NCBI RefSeq assembly: GCF_040412425.1 | Contig: NC_089744.1 | Coordinates: 43,444,099-43,508,098, forward strand | DNA length: 64,000 nucleotides | Direction of reading: 5' to 3' | DNA from: Macrobrachium rosenbergii | Lineage: Eukaryota > Arthropoda > Malacostraca > Decapoda > Palaemonidae | Shown: in pieces, positions 38,325 to 49,747 of the stretch | Layout of the letters: every line of letters begins with the position of its first letter | Position numbering within the stretch: the first letter of the stretch is position 1 | Notes under the pieces: model-generated | The model's database searches: none | What the model was told of the DNA's origin: nothing | The model's input: the letters and a program-made list of their open reading frames with translations, nothing else | Program-made: the position numbers and the translations under genes

Positions 38325-39281
38325 AATTTTTTCCAGACCTGCTGAGCATGTTTGTTCTTACACAATGCCGTCGATCCCTAGGAAATGCCAAGGGTTTTTG
38401 AACTCGAAGGACTACTGTACTCCCTTGTCTGAGAGAGAAAATCGTGGGAAGGTAAATTTCCCATCTGAAGGAAAAAGATGTACTCTCGTTGCCCCTTCCG
38501 CTGAGCCTCATCGACTTGCGAAGTTTTACGGTCTCACATTCCCTACTGCATTCTCCTTCGTCCTCTTCTTTTGTTATTTTTTGTTGTTTGCCGTATGAAA
38601 ACCATTTGGTTTGTCGTTATCTGACTTGACCTCATAGTAATAAAAATGTTTCCCAGAATCACAAAAGCAACGGCAATGGAGATAATAAAGTGATAAAGTG
38701 GGGTAAACGTTAATAGGTCACAATGAGGCCAAAAGCCAACAGAGAAAAGGGGGAAATGATGTGGCAGCAAGAAGAGGGACAGTAAGATTTCTTTCATTAG
38801 TTTTCCAACTGTTTCAGCATATCACAGAGACCACCTCTGTGAGATGGTGTTGCACTTTTATTGGGACCAGAAAGCTGCTACCTGCTCAAGAAGGATTTAC
38901 AGAACCATCAAATATCATTCGAAATTTTGCTCCTGATCTCGTACAAGGTCTGTTATGGACTATGAACCGCAGAAGTTAGGGCAGTTTCAGCCATCACAGA
39001 GTTGGTATTTTTGTTTCTTAGTTTCGCAAATCTCGCCAAATATAGAATTCCCCAAAACTTTGCCTTTGTGGGTGCCAATAATTTCCCAGCAAAGCTGGAG
39101 GATACAATCAAGAGCAAAGGGCACAAGTTGGGTCATCTGAGTCATAGAAGAGACCTGTATTGGCCGTTGGCTTACCATAAACGGCCCAAGTTGGCAAATG
39201 ACTCCCGATACACTGCCAGCCACATCACGCTGGCTCATTGGAATGAAGAGCTCAACGTTAGGCATAGGCCTTGCCTTTCGC

Positions 39282-39284
<3 letters not shown>

Positions 39285-39332
<48 letters not shown>
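39285..39332. repeat. (GA)n microsatellite
   Basis: Uninterrupted AG tract of 48 bp followed by GAAAGAAAG and further GAGA-rich sequence to about 39465. Confidence 0.95.
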
Positions 39333-39337
<5 letters not shown>

Positions 39338-39676
39338 AAGCACCTTGCATGTACTTTTTATAGAGAGCGAGAGAATCTTCGAGAGGGAGAGATAGAAACT
39401 TTGCATATAGTGTAGAAAGAGAAAAAACTGCCGTGTGTGTAGCGTTTTATAAAGAGAGAGGGAGTGGAGAGAGGATCACTTTAAATCAAGAAGAGAAAGA
39501 CCAGTAGGGTTTTTTGATGATTGTGTTTGTCTTTCCATTCTTGTAAAGTCAAAAGGGTATTGCTTCTTTGTTAAGAATCTGCATAAAACGGAGAATGAGT
39601 CGCTTAACTCCTGGTGATGATTTACTATTTATTTGGTTTTCGAACATTCTGTTCTCAATATAAACTGGACTCGAGT

Positions 39677-40330
39677 CGCCTTTCATTCAGTCTCTCAAAC
39701 ACAAAACTAATTTTGAGTCGAACTGGATAAAAAAAAATATGAAGAACACTGTGCTCTGTAATAAAATCCTTCTCATGAAGTTTTCTAAACTTGAGAGTAT
39801 TAACATAATTTTTTTTATGTAACTGAGAAACTGTGTACAACTGAAATTTACATTTAATTTTAATGCAATGCCTTTCACTCACAGTCGTAAGTGAATTGAG
39901 TATTATAAAGTGCGATTAAATGTAGCGAATTCGAAATATATTTTTCAGGGCCGTTTGTTATTTGTATTTACGGTATATATGTAGAATATATATTTACAGT
40001 TTATATACATGTATATACGTAGAATATATACCGTAAATACAAACAGCAAACGGCCCTGAAAAATATATTTCGAATTCGCTACATTTAATCGCTCTTTATA
40101 ATACACAATTCACTTACGACTGTGCGTGAAAGGCATTGCATTAGAATTCAGTTTAAATTTCAGTTGTACATTTTCTCAATTATATAAAAACACAATTATA
40201 TGTTAATACTCTCAAGTTCAGAAACTACAGGAACAGGATTTTATTACAGAGCACAGTGGTATTCATACATTTTTTCATATGCAGTTCGACTCAAACCTCG
40301 TTTTGTGTTTGAGATATTGAACGTAAGGAG
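39677..40330. repeat. ~650-bp palindrome (foldback element)
   Basis: Left arm 39677-39980 and right arm about 40021-40330 are inverted copies. Matching landmarks in mirrored order include CTCAAACACAAAAC, GAGTCGAAC, CTGTAATAAAATCCT, AGTATTAACATA, GCAATGCCTTTCAC, TTTCAGGGCCGTTTG and TGTATTTACGGTATATA. Arms are about 300 bp with more substitutions and small indels than the 7984-8525 palindrome, so it is older. The centre is a TATAC/GTATA-rich loop of ~40 bp. No coding content or family signature was recognised. Confidence 0.8.
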
Positions 40331-42226
40331 GGAGATTGCAATAATACATATTCTGCAGATAAGTATTGTAAACAAAGACAAAAGTTTCTTTTCCACCGAG
40401 ACCGGCTGTATTATATGTAGCATAGTACCCTTGTAAAGTTTATGTAAAATTGAATTTAATTATCTTATCTTTAGTGTCCTTTAGTTTGGCAGCGCTAGTG
40501 TGTGTGTGTTTGTGTGTGTGTGTGTGTATTGGGAAATCCCTATATTCATCATATACAAAGGCCAATGTGGACTCATCGAGATTTTCCCTGAACATAGCCC
40601 GTGGCCAGTCCTTTGGGAATTTTAGATAAATATGTTTATCCGAAGGCAATTTTCTCTTAGCCGGATTTTGAGGTCCAGAGGACGCGATAGACGAATCGCC
40701 CATTTCAAAGCCGACCCATCAAATAAATGCCTCGCCATTTTCCCTTCACCTAAGCCCAGACACCCACACTGTGTCTGTTCTCTTGGTGTCCTGACTGAGG
40801 CCTTCCTAGACAGAAACCGTTCTTGCTCTCTCCCTCCCCCCAACCTCTCTTTCCTTCGCTTTTCCTCATTCGTCATCGTTGTTTGCCTCTTTTTACTTTC
40901 CTTCCGTCATCCCCTACCATTACGTATTTCATTCTCGATCCTTCCACTTTCTTCCATCAGTTTTGTTTTCGGCATGAGATAATCATTTCTTCCACCGCAT
41001 AATAAATGCGTGCGTGTTTTTAGATTATGTTGGGATTAGTGAATGAGACTCGAATATCACTTGATCAGCCTTTCTTTGCACAATGCCACTATGCATCGCC
41101 TTCATTATATACTACATGTAAAGTTGGCACAATATAGCAGTTGCGTCTCCTCTTCCCTTTCCTCTTGTTATACCTGACATTAATTCGTACTGGTCTTCAT
41201 TCTAGACTGAAAAATTTTCCGCTCTTTTGTGGAATTGAATTGTCTGTATTCTTTCCCGCCAAATGTTCAAACTATATTCGCTACCCTTCTCTGTGTCCTC
41301 AACTTATTCCCTGATTTCACAACTATCTCTCTCTCCCACCTATAAACCCTCTTTCCTTGCGTCTTCGTTTTTTAGCTGTAATCAGTTGGTTGTTTGATTG
41401 TTCAGCTAATTGTGTGGTAATTTTCATTTATTAGGAATTATACGTTTTGAGTCTTCCTCGTGTTTTATCTTTGTCGTCTTCTTTCTTTTTTGTAACTTAG
41501 GGACATCCAGTTCTGTTGAAGAATGATCGAGTTGTTCACAACCATTTGTAAGTTCCTTTAGCCTCTTCAAGAACGATGTGCCGTTGTAAGCTAGCGATCC
41601 CTTACAGACGAACGACTACTACTAAAACGTTCCTTTTCTTGCGCACACAACGAAGCCGGCAGCTTCAGAATAAGAAAATATTCCTTAAATCTTTTCCTTA
41701 GAATCCAAATCGCAGTTAAATGGAATATGTTGGCATTCCAGCCATACTGCAAGCTGCAACAGTCCATTAAGTATTCAGCTTTCTTCAACAGAGCAAAGCT
41801 CATTGGGGCATCGTGGCGAGGCTGCTTGCGCATTCCACTCATGTGACGGTGCTTACCTTGAAACACGAGCTCCGGTCTCGGATTTTTTCTCATACTCTCT
41901 CTCGCTCTTTTCTTTCTTTTTTATTCCTGAGAGCTGTGGAATTCGTACTGCGTTTAGGAATTCTTACTGCACGTTGCATGTATGAGTCTGAGTGCGAGAA
42001 CCGTTAGAAAAAAAAAAGAAAAATACTCCTTCCTAAGAAACTACTACGCTGGTTTGAGGAATTTAAAATAAGCTCCAGAACTCGGATCCAATACTATTAC
42101 CATTGCTCCTGATTTGTAGATAGTAGATTCATTGAAGTTTTATTGGGATGCCCCTAGACATATTCATGTCAAACATCTGAGAACGCTTTTCGGGTTATTT
42201 TCCCTAAATAAAATGGGAGGCGTGCT

Positions 42227-42297
<71 letters not shown>

Positions 42298-43595
42298 GCA
42301 AACCAAAACACATATAAGGTGAAAAGCGTCTCGGGGAACTAGGATGACATTGTGACCCCTGTGGAAAACGGTCTGGCTGAAACCTTCAACTTGGAATGGC
42401 GTTCCGACTCGATTTTCTTCATAGTTATGTATCAGAGAAGAGAGAGAGAGAGAGAGAGAGCTCTGCTATCTTTTCAGTGGTTGTGCCCTTTTTCTTGCGC
42501 AGGGGAATCTCAACAAGAGTTATTTTATGGTGAGGAATACATAACAGGATTTTGTATTTCCTTGACTCCCCAAGTATAATACAGCGGTGGCAGTTCCCCA
42601 CCAGATGTAGCAAACCAGCTTCTATTGGCAGAGCCGTCTGATGAGAGAACGATAGCACGCACACATACGAATTTGAAATAACTACTAAGAGGAAATAAAA
42701 TTCGGAGAATATATGCATAGTCATTTTTTAGAGATTTAACTTTTCATTAGTTGATTAATTGGGATTTTGCTGCGTTTGCAACGCTGCCATGATTTGATTG
42801 AGGCAACATACTTTTTTTTTTTTAAAGTGAGAGTGGTGCAACTTTACGCGAAAAGTTGATGCAAATATTAGAGTTAGAGAAAAAAGGGGTAAAATATATG
42901 CGCATCTCTGTCAAAGGGGAGGAGGTGATGGGGGCCGCGGCTGGGGGAGGAAATGTGTTGGAGGGGGAGTAGGGAGAGGATGTACATACACGGTGTTAGA
43001 GGTCTTTTTTTGTCGACAAAGAAAAAAGGAAACCTAGAACTGAGAATTGATTTTTTTTTCTGGTTACTTGTCAACAGATACATACTGTATATCTACCCTG
43101 TTCTGCCTTAATGTCATCCTTAAAATCTAAATGTATTGAGAGAGAGAGAGAGAGAGAGGCTTGGAAGGTTTTCCGGATCCCAGTCATGACGGCCCGTAGT
43201 CTTTTCGACTCCCTTGTAACAGTTCTGTCGGCCCCATAAAATAACATAATCTAATTTAATCTTGTTAATGGTCGATACATACGGACCCGACGTGACTGGT
43301 CCCGATTTCCCTTCTCGTGTATTTATATTTGCTGTTGTACAATGAATTTGCCAATGGTGTTGAAAGCAGTACACATTTGCTAGTAAGTCATGTTTTGCTT
43401 ATTATGTTTTTTACTTAACTTCTTCACGTCACGTTTTCTCTCACCTTAAGATGCAGCTGCTACTGGAATTGCATCTTCAACTTTTAATCCGAAGGGAAGT
43501 AGCTTTTGCTTTTGGATTCGGCTTGCTCGAATTAAGCATCTCCAAAAGTGGGAGAAATCGAGAAGTCGCGTAGTATTTTTTAGGCTAATAATAAA

Positions 43596-43596
<1 letters not shown>
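40331..43596. other. unrecognised sequence
   Basis: Opposing frames overlap at 40440-40982 on both strands in a GC-richer patch, and none is assignable. A minus frame at 41591-41893 (100 codons) also has no recognisable domain. Short GT (40499-40527) and GA (42439-42460, 43139-43158) tracts occur. Confidence 0.35.
42231..42295. repeat. (CG)-(CA)n microsatellite
   Basis: Short GC alternation running into a pure CA tract of ~56 bp. Confidence 0.95.
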
Positions 43597-43661
<65 letters not shown>

Positions 43662-43662
43662 G
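43597..43662. repeat. (ATT)n microsatellite
   Basis: Uninterrupted ATT tract of about 65 bp. Confidence 0.95.
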
Positions 43663-44057
43663 TTAATTTCTTTTCATTAGAATGATTGGGTTTTCTCTTG
43701 CAATCATTTTATCATACACTCCATCATTCCTGGCGGCTAGTCATAACCTGATAAGTGAATCTACCGGGTAATTCCCTCTGCCAAAATATCTTGACCTGTT
43801 CCCATTCTGTTCTTCGTGAAAACACCTCTCGATGCTGCGTGGCCAGACACTTCACCCCAGCGCAGGCGGAATGGTCAAGTGTTCGTTCAGTGCTGTGGAA
43901 GATGATTGCCAACACGCTCATACGTCACGTAATTGCATTAAGATGCCCCGTAACTCACGAAAATGAATAATGTCCACACTGGCTCCGGACCGGACGGCCT
44001 GACCTGCGTAAATAGGCGGCGGTCGTGAGATGACAATCCTCCTAAGAGCCCTGTTAT

Positions 44058-44122
<65 letters not shown>

Positions 44123-44399
44123 CCAGCTTCAAAGTTAGTTTTCTGACAGGAGGAAAAAGTAATTTTTGTAACTAGATATGAAAATATCATTAGTAATTTC
44201 TCGAGAGGATTTTATTCCCTGATTTGAAATCAAGTGAACAACTAATGTAGTAAAAAAATTGTTTGGTCTCACGGAATAGTTGACGTTTTTTGGGGTTTAG
44301 TATCAATAATTACAGTTTTTGTGATTTTTATTTTGGCTATGTAGCAAGAAAAGATATGTATCTTTGCTTTATGTTGTCTTTCTTAGAAAAGAATCCCAC
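43663..44399. other. unrecognised sequence between two (ATT)n tracts
   Basis: Contains the (TC)n tract at 44062-44120. A GC-richer patch at 43740-44050 has an open frame on the plus strand without a known domain. No gene is supported. Confidence 0.35.
44062..44120. repeat. (TC)n microsatellite
   Basis: Uninterrupted CT tract of about 59 bp. Confidence 0.95.

Positions 44400-44473
<74 letters not shown>
44400..44473. repeat. (ATT)n microsatellite
   Basis: Uninterrupted TTA/ATT tract of about 74 bp. Confidence 0.95.
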
Positions 44474-46819
44474 TAACACGACAGTTCCCTTTTTATAAGA
44501 TTCTCCACTCTCATATCTCGGACTCCTGATCTTCCTCTTTCCTTATATCCAACCTTTGTCATACTTTCTGACTCTACCCTTTCCACTTGCCCTAACTTTT
44601 CAGCTTCGAAATCCTCCCATTGTTGTTCATTGTTTTGTGACTCAGTCGTCTCTCCTCTTATTGAATAACTACAGTTTTATACTGTTCCTGACTCCCCCTC
44701 TCCTCTGAATACTCTTCAGGTGTGGAGGGCGTGGGCAAATCATTACCCAGTGTTAATCCTGATTCCTCCTCGCTTTCTCTTTAAAGTATTTCGAAGCTTT
44801 TCATATTATTCCCTCTTCCTCTTACCTCCGGTTTGACGCGTTTTCTGACTGCTCCCGCTCCTCTTACTTTGTTTCTGTGGCTGGTAACTCGCGCTGCTCA
44901 ACCTCTTTCTGTGTTACTGTCTACTCCTCTTACCTACTATTTTCCCTTATCCTTCTCTACTATTCTCTATTAATATTATTTTGATTTTTGTTATTCCATT
45001 TTACCAGTTATTTGGATTCTTCTCTGTCATGCTGTTGCTACTGACATTTTTCTCCATCTCTTACACACGATTTTTCTTGCCTTTTGGCCTGTGCATGTTG
45101 TCTTTAGTTTTCTTTATTTCAAATTTGCACTTTTATTTCTGCGCTTTTGTAAATTCGCTTCATTCTTCGTTTTTGTAGCCTTTGCTGCTTCGACTTCTCA
45201 TGACGTCAATTTTATATTTTTCCTTTCCGTGGCTTTTCAATTTGTGAGACCACTTCATCCCCTTTTTCATCTTCCTCCCTCGCTTATAGCTTTCTCTCAT
45301 GCATCGCCGCCCTTTCCCTCTATCACCTGTCACAGCGTCGACTCCCAGAACTGTTCAGGGGATGGAACGTTAACAAATCCCCGCAGTTAGTCAACAAATT
45401 CCCCAGAGGTCTCCCTTGTAACGGGGAGGGGACGCTACGTCCTGCCAGGAGCGATGCCTCAGGGAGGAAAAGAGATTGGGTGTTTCATGTGAAACATCCT
45501 ACTTATAGGACGAGACTTTGGGCTGAAGGTGCTGCGTCCTTTCTATTCATTCGTCTGCTCTACCTTTTTTCGTGCTGTGCTCATCTCCCCTCGGTGCTTG
45601 CTGTATGCAGTCACTCATTACCAAAATACTTTATGTTGTCAGTATTGTTGTTGAGGATAAGCCTAAGATATTTGAACACAGAAACTTTGTTATTGTTTCG
45701 ATGTTTCTGGTCATAGTCTTTTTTCCCACTGAAATTTTAAGTTTTTGAATGTGCGTCTTTTTTAGACAGAGAAGAGGATAAGAACTTCTTTTGCATAGCC
45801 TAATTTTTTCGTTTTATTTGTTTGTGAAGATAAGTTTTAAAAATGCAACAAGTATGGTAGTTATTTGATTGGAAAGTAACTTGAATTTTATGTGTGAGAA
45901 GTTACAGATGAGCGATGAAGAATTGTTCGTAGCATCGGCAGCCTCCCCGAGAACCTTAGAGCATTTCCGAGAAACCTTTAAAAGTCACTAAGTGTCATTC
46001 CTTACTCAAGCGCTTTGTGGCCAACCTTTTCACACCAGGCTCTTATCTTCATATTGCTTTTTCTTCATGTATTCCCATTGTAATGTCAGGTTCATCTTTA
46101 ATTGTGCATCAGGTGCCTTTCTTCGTTTTGTTCTTATTAGAAGCCAAGGAACCTCATGTATCCGACTTTCTTTTTAATGTAAAGGAAACTGCAGTACATT
46201 TTTCCAAGGTTGATCAATCCTTTTGAATACAATGATAACCTTTATTATTATCTTTCATGTTGGTTTTGTTGTGGTTGCTTTTTTTTTTTATTGTTGTTGC
46301 TGTAGAAGATATTGATGTTTTTGAAACAGTAGCAGCTGTCATGGCTGTGAAATCCCAGTTGATTAAATTTTAGGAACTAGTTCTTAAACGTTTCCCTCGG
46401 GCATGTCACCGAGTACCGAACTTGTATCTGTTTTATGAAAATAAGTAACTTGAAAGACCATTATGTTTTTAATACTTCGGTTATTCTCACATAATGTTAC
46501 TTTCGTGAATTTCCTTTGTACTTGACCTACTGCTTCTACGGAATATACATTTTTGCGCCGTTTTGTCAGCTTCTCTGCTTCCACTGAAATGGCCTTTTGT
46601 TAGATTCGTCTCTTGGCGTGTTTCTGCCTTATTCACACACCTACGTTTTTTTATCATTATCCACCATTCAGAACTTTAACTCTCCAATAAAAATTATACC
46701 TTCTGAAAACCTTCCAGTCACTCTGCTTCGCTCTCTTAGCTCTCACGCCTCATTTCCATACTACTGACATAAACCGGAATAGCTTTCATACATTCAGTTT
46801 TTCTCCTCACTTCACACTA

Positions 46820-46882
<63 letters not shown>

Positions 46883-47318
46883 CGTGTGTCTTGTGCTCAG
46901 GGAAAGTCTCAGCGGCCTTTTTGCCTTGTCTTGCCTCCTGTCACTCGAAGCTTCGTTCATGAAACTCGCGTAGATGGATTCCTTCCATTTCTCCGTGCAG
47001 CATAGAATTTGGTGAAGATGCTGTTTTTATATTTCCAGACAGCTTGTGATTTGGTAACTGATATTTTCCTAAGGAGGCACACGTGAAAAGCGGCTTGAGA
47101 AAAGTTAATATGTGAAAGTAAATTAGGAAAATGTAAATAAACAAGTTAGTAGTAGCATAAAACCGTGTTGCTTAGAACTTGGTACTGTCGATGGTTGAAA
47201 AAATTTTGCTTGAAGACTTGATTTTCAGTATCGAGTGAAAAATCACACCACTCAAAATTATTTAGAATTGGATAAAATTACTGAAACATAAGTTTGTGGG
47301 ATTAAAGGAAAACAGCTT

Positions 47319-47321
<3 letters not shown>
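44474..47321. other. unrecognised, pyrimidine-rich sequence
   Basis: 44480-45330 is strikingly pyrimidine-rich on the plus strand, so that hydrophobic Phe/Leu/Ser frames appear; composition explains them. A (TC)n-(TG)n tract lies at 46820-46880. No gene is recognised. Confidence 0.35.
46820..46880. repeat. (TC)n-(TG)n compound microsatellite
   Basis: Short TC tract running directly into a TG tract. Confidence 0.95.

Positions 47322-47414
<93 letters not shown>
47322..47414. repeat. (GA)n microsatellite
   Basis: Uninterrupted GA tract of 93 bp. Confidence 0.95.
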
Positions 47415-47416
<2 letters not shown>

Positions 47417-47469
47417 TCTTCATTTTTTAAACTGTGAATTTATAGTAACATCCTCGCAGGAGTGTGCCC

Positions 47470-47790
47470 TCGTAGGGCGGCAGTGCTGTCAGTTCACCTC
47501 ACGCTTGGTGCGCTGCAGGCATTACTTAAGGTTCTCTGCAGCGTCCCTTTGGCCCCTAGCTGCATCCCCCTTCATTCCTTTAACTGTGCCTCCATTCATA
47601 TTCTTTCTTCCATCTTACTGTCCGCCCTTTTTACTAGTTTTTTCATAGTGCAACTCCGAGGGTTTTTTGCTTTCACACCTTTCTAACCTTTTACAGTACT
47701 CTCCTCAATTTTCCTTTCAGCGCCGAATGACGTCATAGGTCCCAGCGCTTGGCTTGCGGTCTAAATTGTATATTCTGTTCCATTCTGTTC
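47470..47790 (+). repeat. short interspersed repeat (SINE-like), copy 3
   Basis: Same family and orientation as 18361-18660 and 57389-57698. Shared words in order: CGCTGCAGGCATTACTTAAG, GGTTCTCTGCAGCGTCCCTT, GGCCCCTAGCTGCA, CATATTCTTTCTTCCATCTTAC, ATAGTGCAACTCCGAGG, TTTCAGCGCCGAATGA, ATAGGTCCCAGCGCTTGGC and TCTAAATTGTATATTC. GGTTCTCTGCAGC occupies the B-box-like position. Confidence 0.75.
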
Positions 47791-47796
47791 AGCGGA

Positions 47797-47855
47797 GTTT
47801 GGAGGAAGGAGAGAGTGTTTCATTTATTTATGTTAATTGGCGTTACACAACTATG

Positions 47856-47915
<60 letters not shown>

Positions 47916-48022
47916 CTCTATATTTCCAAGAGTAAATTGATATTAACTTTCTTGGGGGAGTTTGTAGGAAGGAGAGAGTGACTGATTTATTTAGCTTGCG
48001 TGACAACTTTGGTCATCGACAC

Positions 48023-48070
<48 letters not shown>
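47797..48070. repeat. tandem duplication carrying a (GA)n tract
   Basis: 47797-47910 and 47957-48070 are diverged copies. Both read GGAGTTTG(G/T)AGGAAGGAGAGAGTG, then TTTATTTA, a GCGT(T/G)ACA segment, ACTATGGTCA or ACTTTGGTCA, and a long GA tract (47859-47910 and 48025-48070). The period is 160 bp. Confidence 0.75.
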
Positions 48071-48076
<6 letters not shown>

Positions 48077-48348
48077 TTGTCGTACGGGGCTAGATGTGTG
48101 AGGGGGAGGGGCGTGTTAACGTTGGCGAGAGTGATGGAGGGCGTTTGAAGAGATGTGGCTACCCATCTCATCACATATTCATGCTTCTGCCACGGTTATG
48201 AATGTGATCACTGCCTGCTGCCCTCAACGGCACAACCTTGCCAATAGGCTCCCTTCTGGGACTGGAGCAAATGGGGAATGTCAGTGTGCCAATGTGTTTG
48301 TATGCAGGTGTGTGTATACGGCGAATGTGCTCTACCAAAATTTACTGA

Positions 48349-48401
<53 letters not shown>

Positions 48402-48589
48402 GTATACTTTTATTTCCACTACTACTACTTCCAAGGGGGCACCACTCTTACGCAAATTTTTGCAAGAGGCATTAACTTTCAAAGCAAGCTTCCACAGAGT
48501 AGATTGACGGGATGTGAAAAAAGAGGAAACAGAGAAAACAATAAAAGAGATAAGTTAAAAAAAAAATCATATTTCAGATAAAATCGGCA
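48071..48589. other. unrecognised sequence with (TC)n
   Basis: A GC-richer patch at 48100-48330 has a 142-codon plus frame (48153-48581) that runs through the (TC)n tract as Leu-Ser repeats. Not supported as a gene. Confidence 0.3.
48352..48399. repeat. (TC)n microsatellite
   Basis: Uninterrupted TC tract of 48 bp. Confidence 0.95.
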
Positions 48590-48900
48590 ACACACTTCGG
48601 AAAGACTTGAGCCAAGTGCGCAGGGCCTGTAAAGTGGTAATACAGCCTCTCTTTAGCTAAAAGGCATCAGTAACAATGCCGGAAAGACCATTCCACAGCT
48701 TTTCAGTACAAATGGTGACAGACCTTTTGTTTTGGGCAGTGTGTTGTTTTATCTCAATGAAATGTAGATTTTATATTCTCTGCAAAACGAGGTGCACTCA
48801 TTAGTTCTTTGGGCACCGAAGTCCTTAATTGAAGTTCCTTGTTGAAAAGGAATTAAGAAAGTTGAACAACCATAACAATTGGTCCTGTGAGGAAAAGGAG
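48590..48900 (-). mobile_element. probable LINE C-terminal remnant
   Basis: On the minus strand, shifting frames show a RSVTICTEKLWNGLSGIV segment (about 48680-48735) and a following stretch towards CITTLQALRTWL (about 48610-48650). This is the layout of the 'F......WN.LP..V..A....F' end of LINE ORF2 proteins. Several stops and shifts occur, so it is an old remnant. The match is to a short, loosely conserved motif, so the call is tentative. Confidence 0.4.
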
Positions 48901-49710
48901 CTCACCATTTCACTCAAACTTGCCTGAACGATATTGAGATCCAGGAGGCTACTGATATCCAGACAGAAAAGTAAAAGGAAAGATTCGAATACGTAGAATG
49001 AAGTACGAATAGTAAATAGCTTTTTGGTAGCACGAAATAATACATTTTCTCAGTGCTGTGAAAATAAATCGTGGTTTCGACCATTATTGTCAAATTTTCT
49101 AAGCATTCAGGTCATGAATCGGAGTACGGTACAGAATATGCAGATATGTTGATCTTTGATGCCAGTAATTGGACAGTTCATTTTTGTATATCTCGTAGAT
49201 TCATAATGTGAGAGGGATTAGGTTCCTTCTCTTTTCTGCTATTAAGATGATAGGATAAATAATTTAGCAATTGCACCATTATTCTTTTTCATTTAGTTAC
49301 CTCAAATACTTTTCCACTATTTATTGGAATTATATTACCTCTAGGTTCTCTGACCGTGCTCTCATTTCTGTAGCTCCTTCCTTGGCCTTTGTGACACCTG
49401 TTTTCCCCCATCCAACACCTCTTTGGTACTTTGAGCATTTCTTATATGCCGATTTAGTAATATTTGTTTATTTTCAGTAAGAGTATTATGTCGTTGGAAC
49501 TCCTGAATCTGAGATAAAGAAGAACCTGGCATTTGCTGAAATTATATTTTCACTCACTGAAATACTAATCTCATCTGTTGAAGCTTTCTATCCTAATATT
49601 AGTTTTGAATGTTCCATGTCTTTGGCTATCCATTCAGGGAAACGTATGCATTAGGTATTCTGGGTCCTCTTGCCTAGCTTCTTATTTCCTTTTTAAGCAC
49701 ATTTGGAATC

Positions 49711-49747
<37 letters not shown>

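Larger units (their letters stand above)
37716..39676. other. unrecognised sequence with two long microsatellites
   Basis: Short AAT and TA-rich patches at about 37757-37795. The GC-richer stretch 38780-39250 has open frames on both strands that overlap each other and run into the (GA)n, and none has a recognisable domain. Confidence 0.35.

Noticed and set aside
38987..39415. 137-139-codon frames on both strands
   Set aside because: They overlap each other and pass through the (GA)n tract; no domain and no splice context.
39677..40330. Terminal inverted repeats of a DNA transposon
   Set aside because: The arms almost meet in the centre with no internal sequence, no target duplication was found and no transposase is present, so only a palindrome is claimed.
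40440..40982. Two overlapping frames of about 85-115 codons on opposite strands as a gene
   Set aside because: Neither has a recognisable domain. One contains a (CA)n-derived His-Thr string, and both lie over the same bases with similar openness.
44480..45330. Hydrophobic Phe/Leu-rich frames as membrane proteins
   Set aside because: The whole stretch is pyrimidine-rich, which forces Phe, Leu and Ser codons; several frames look alike.
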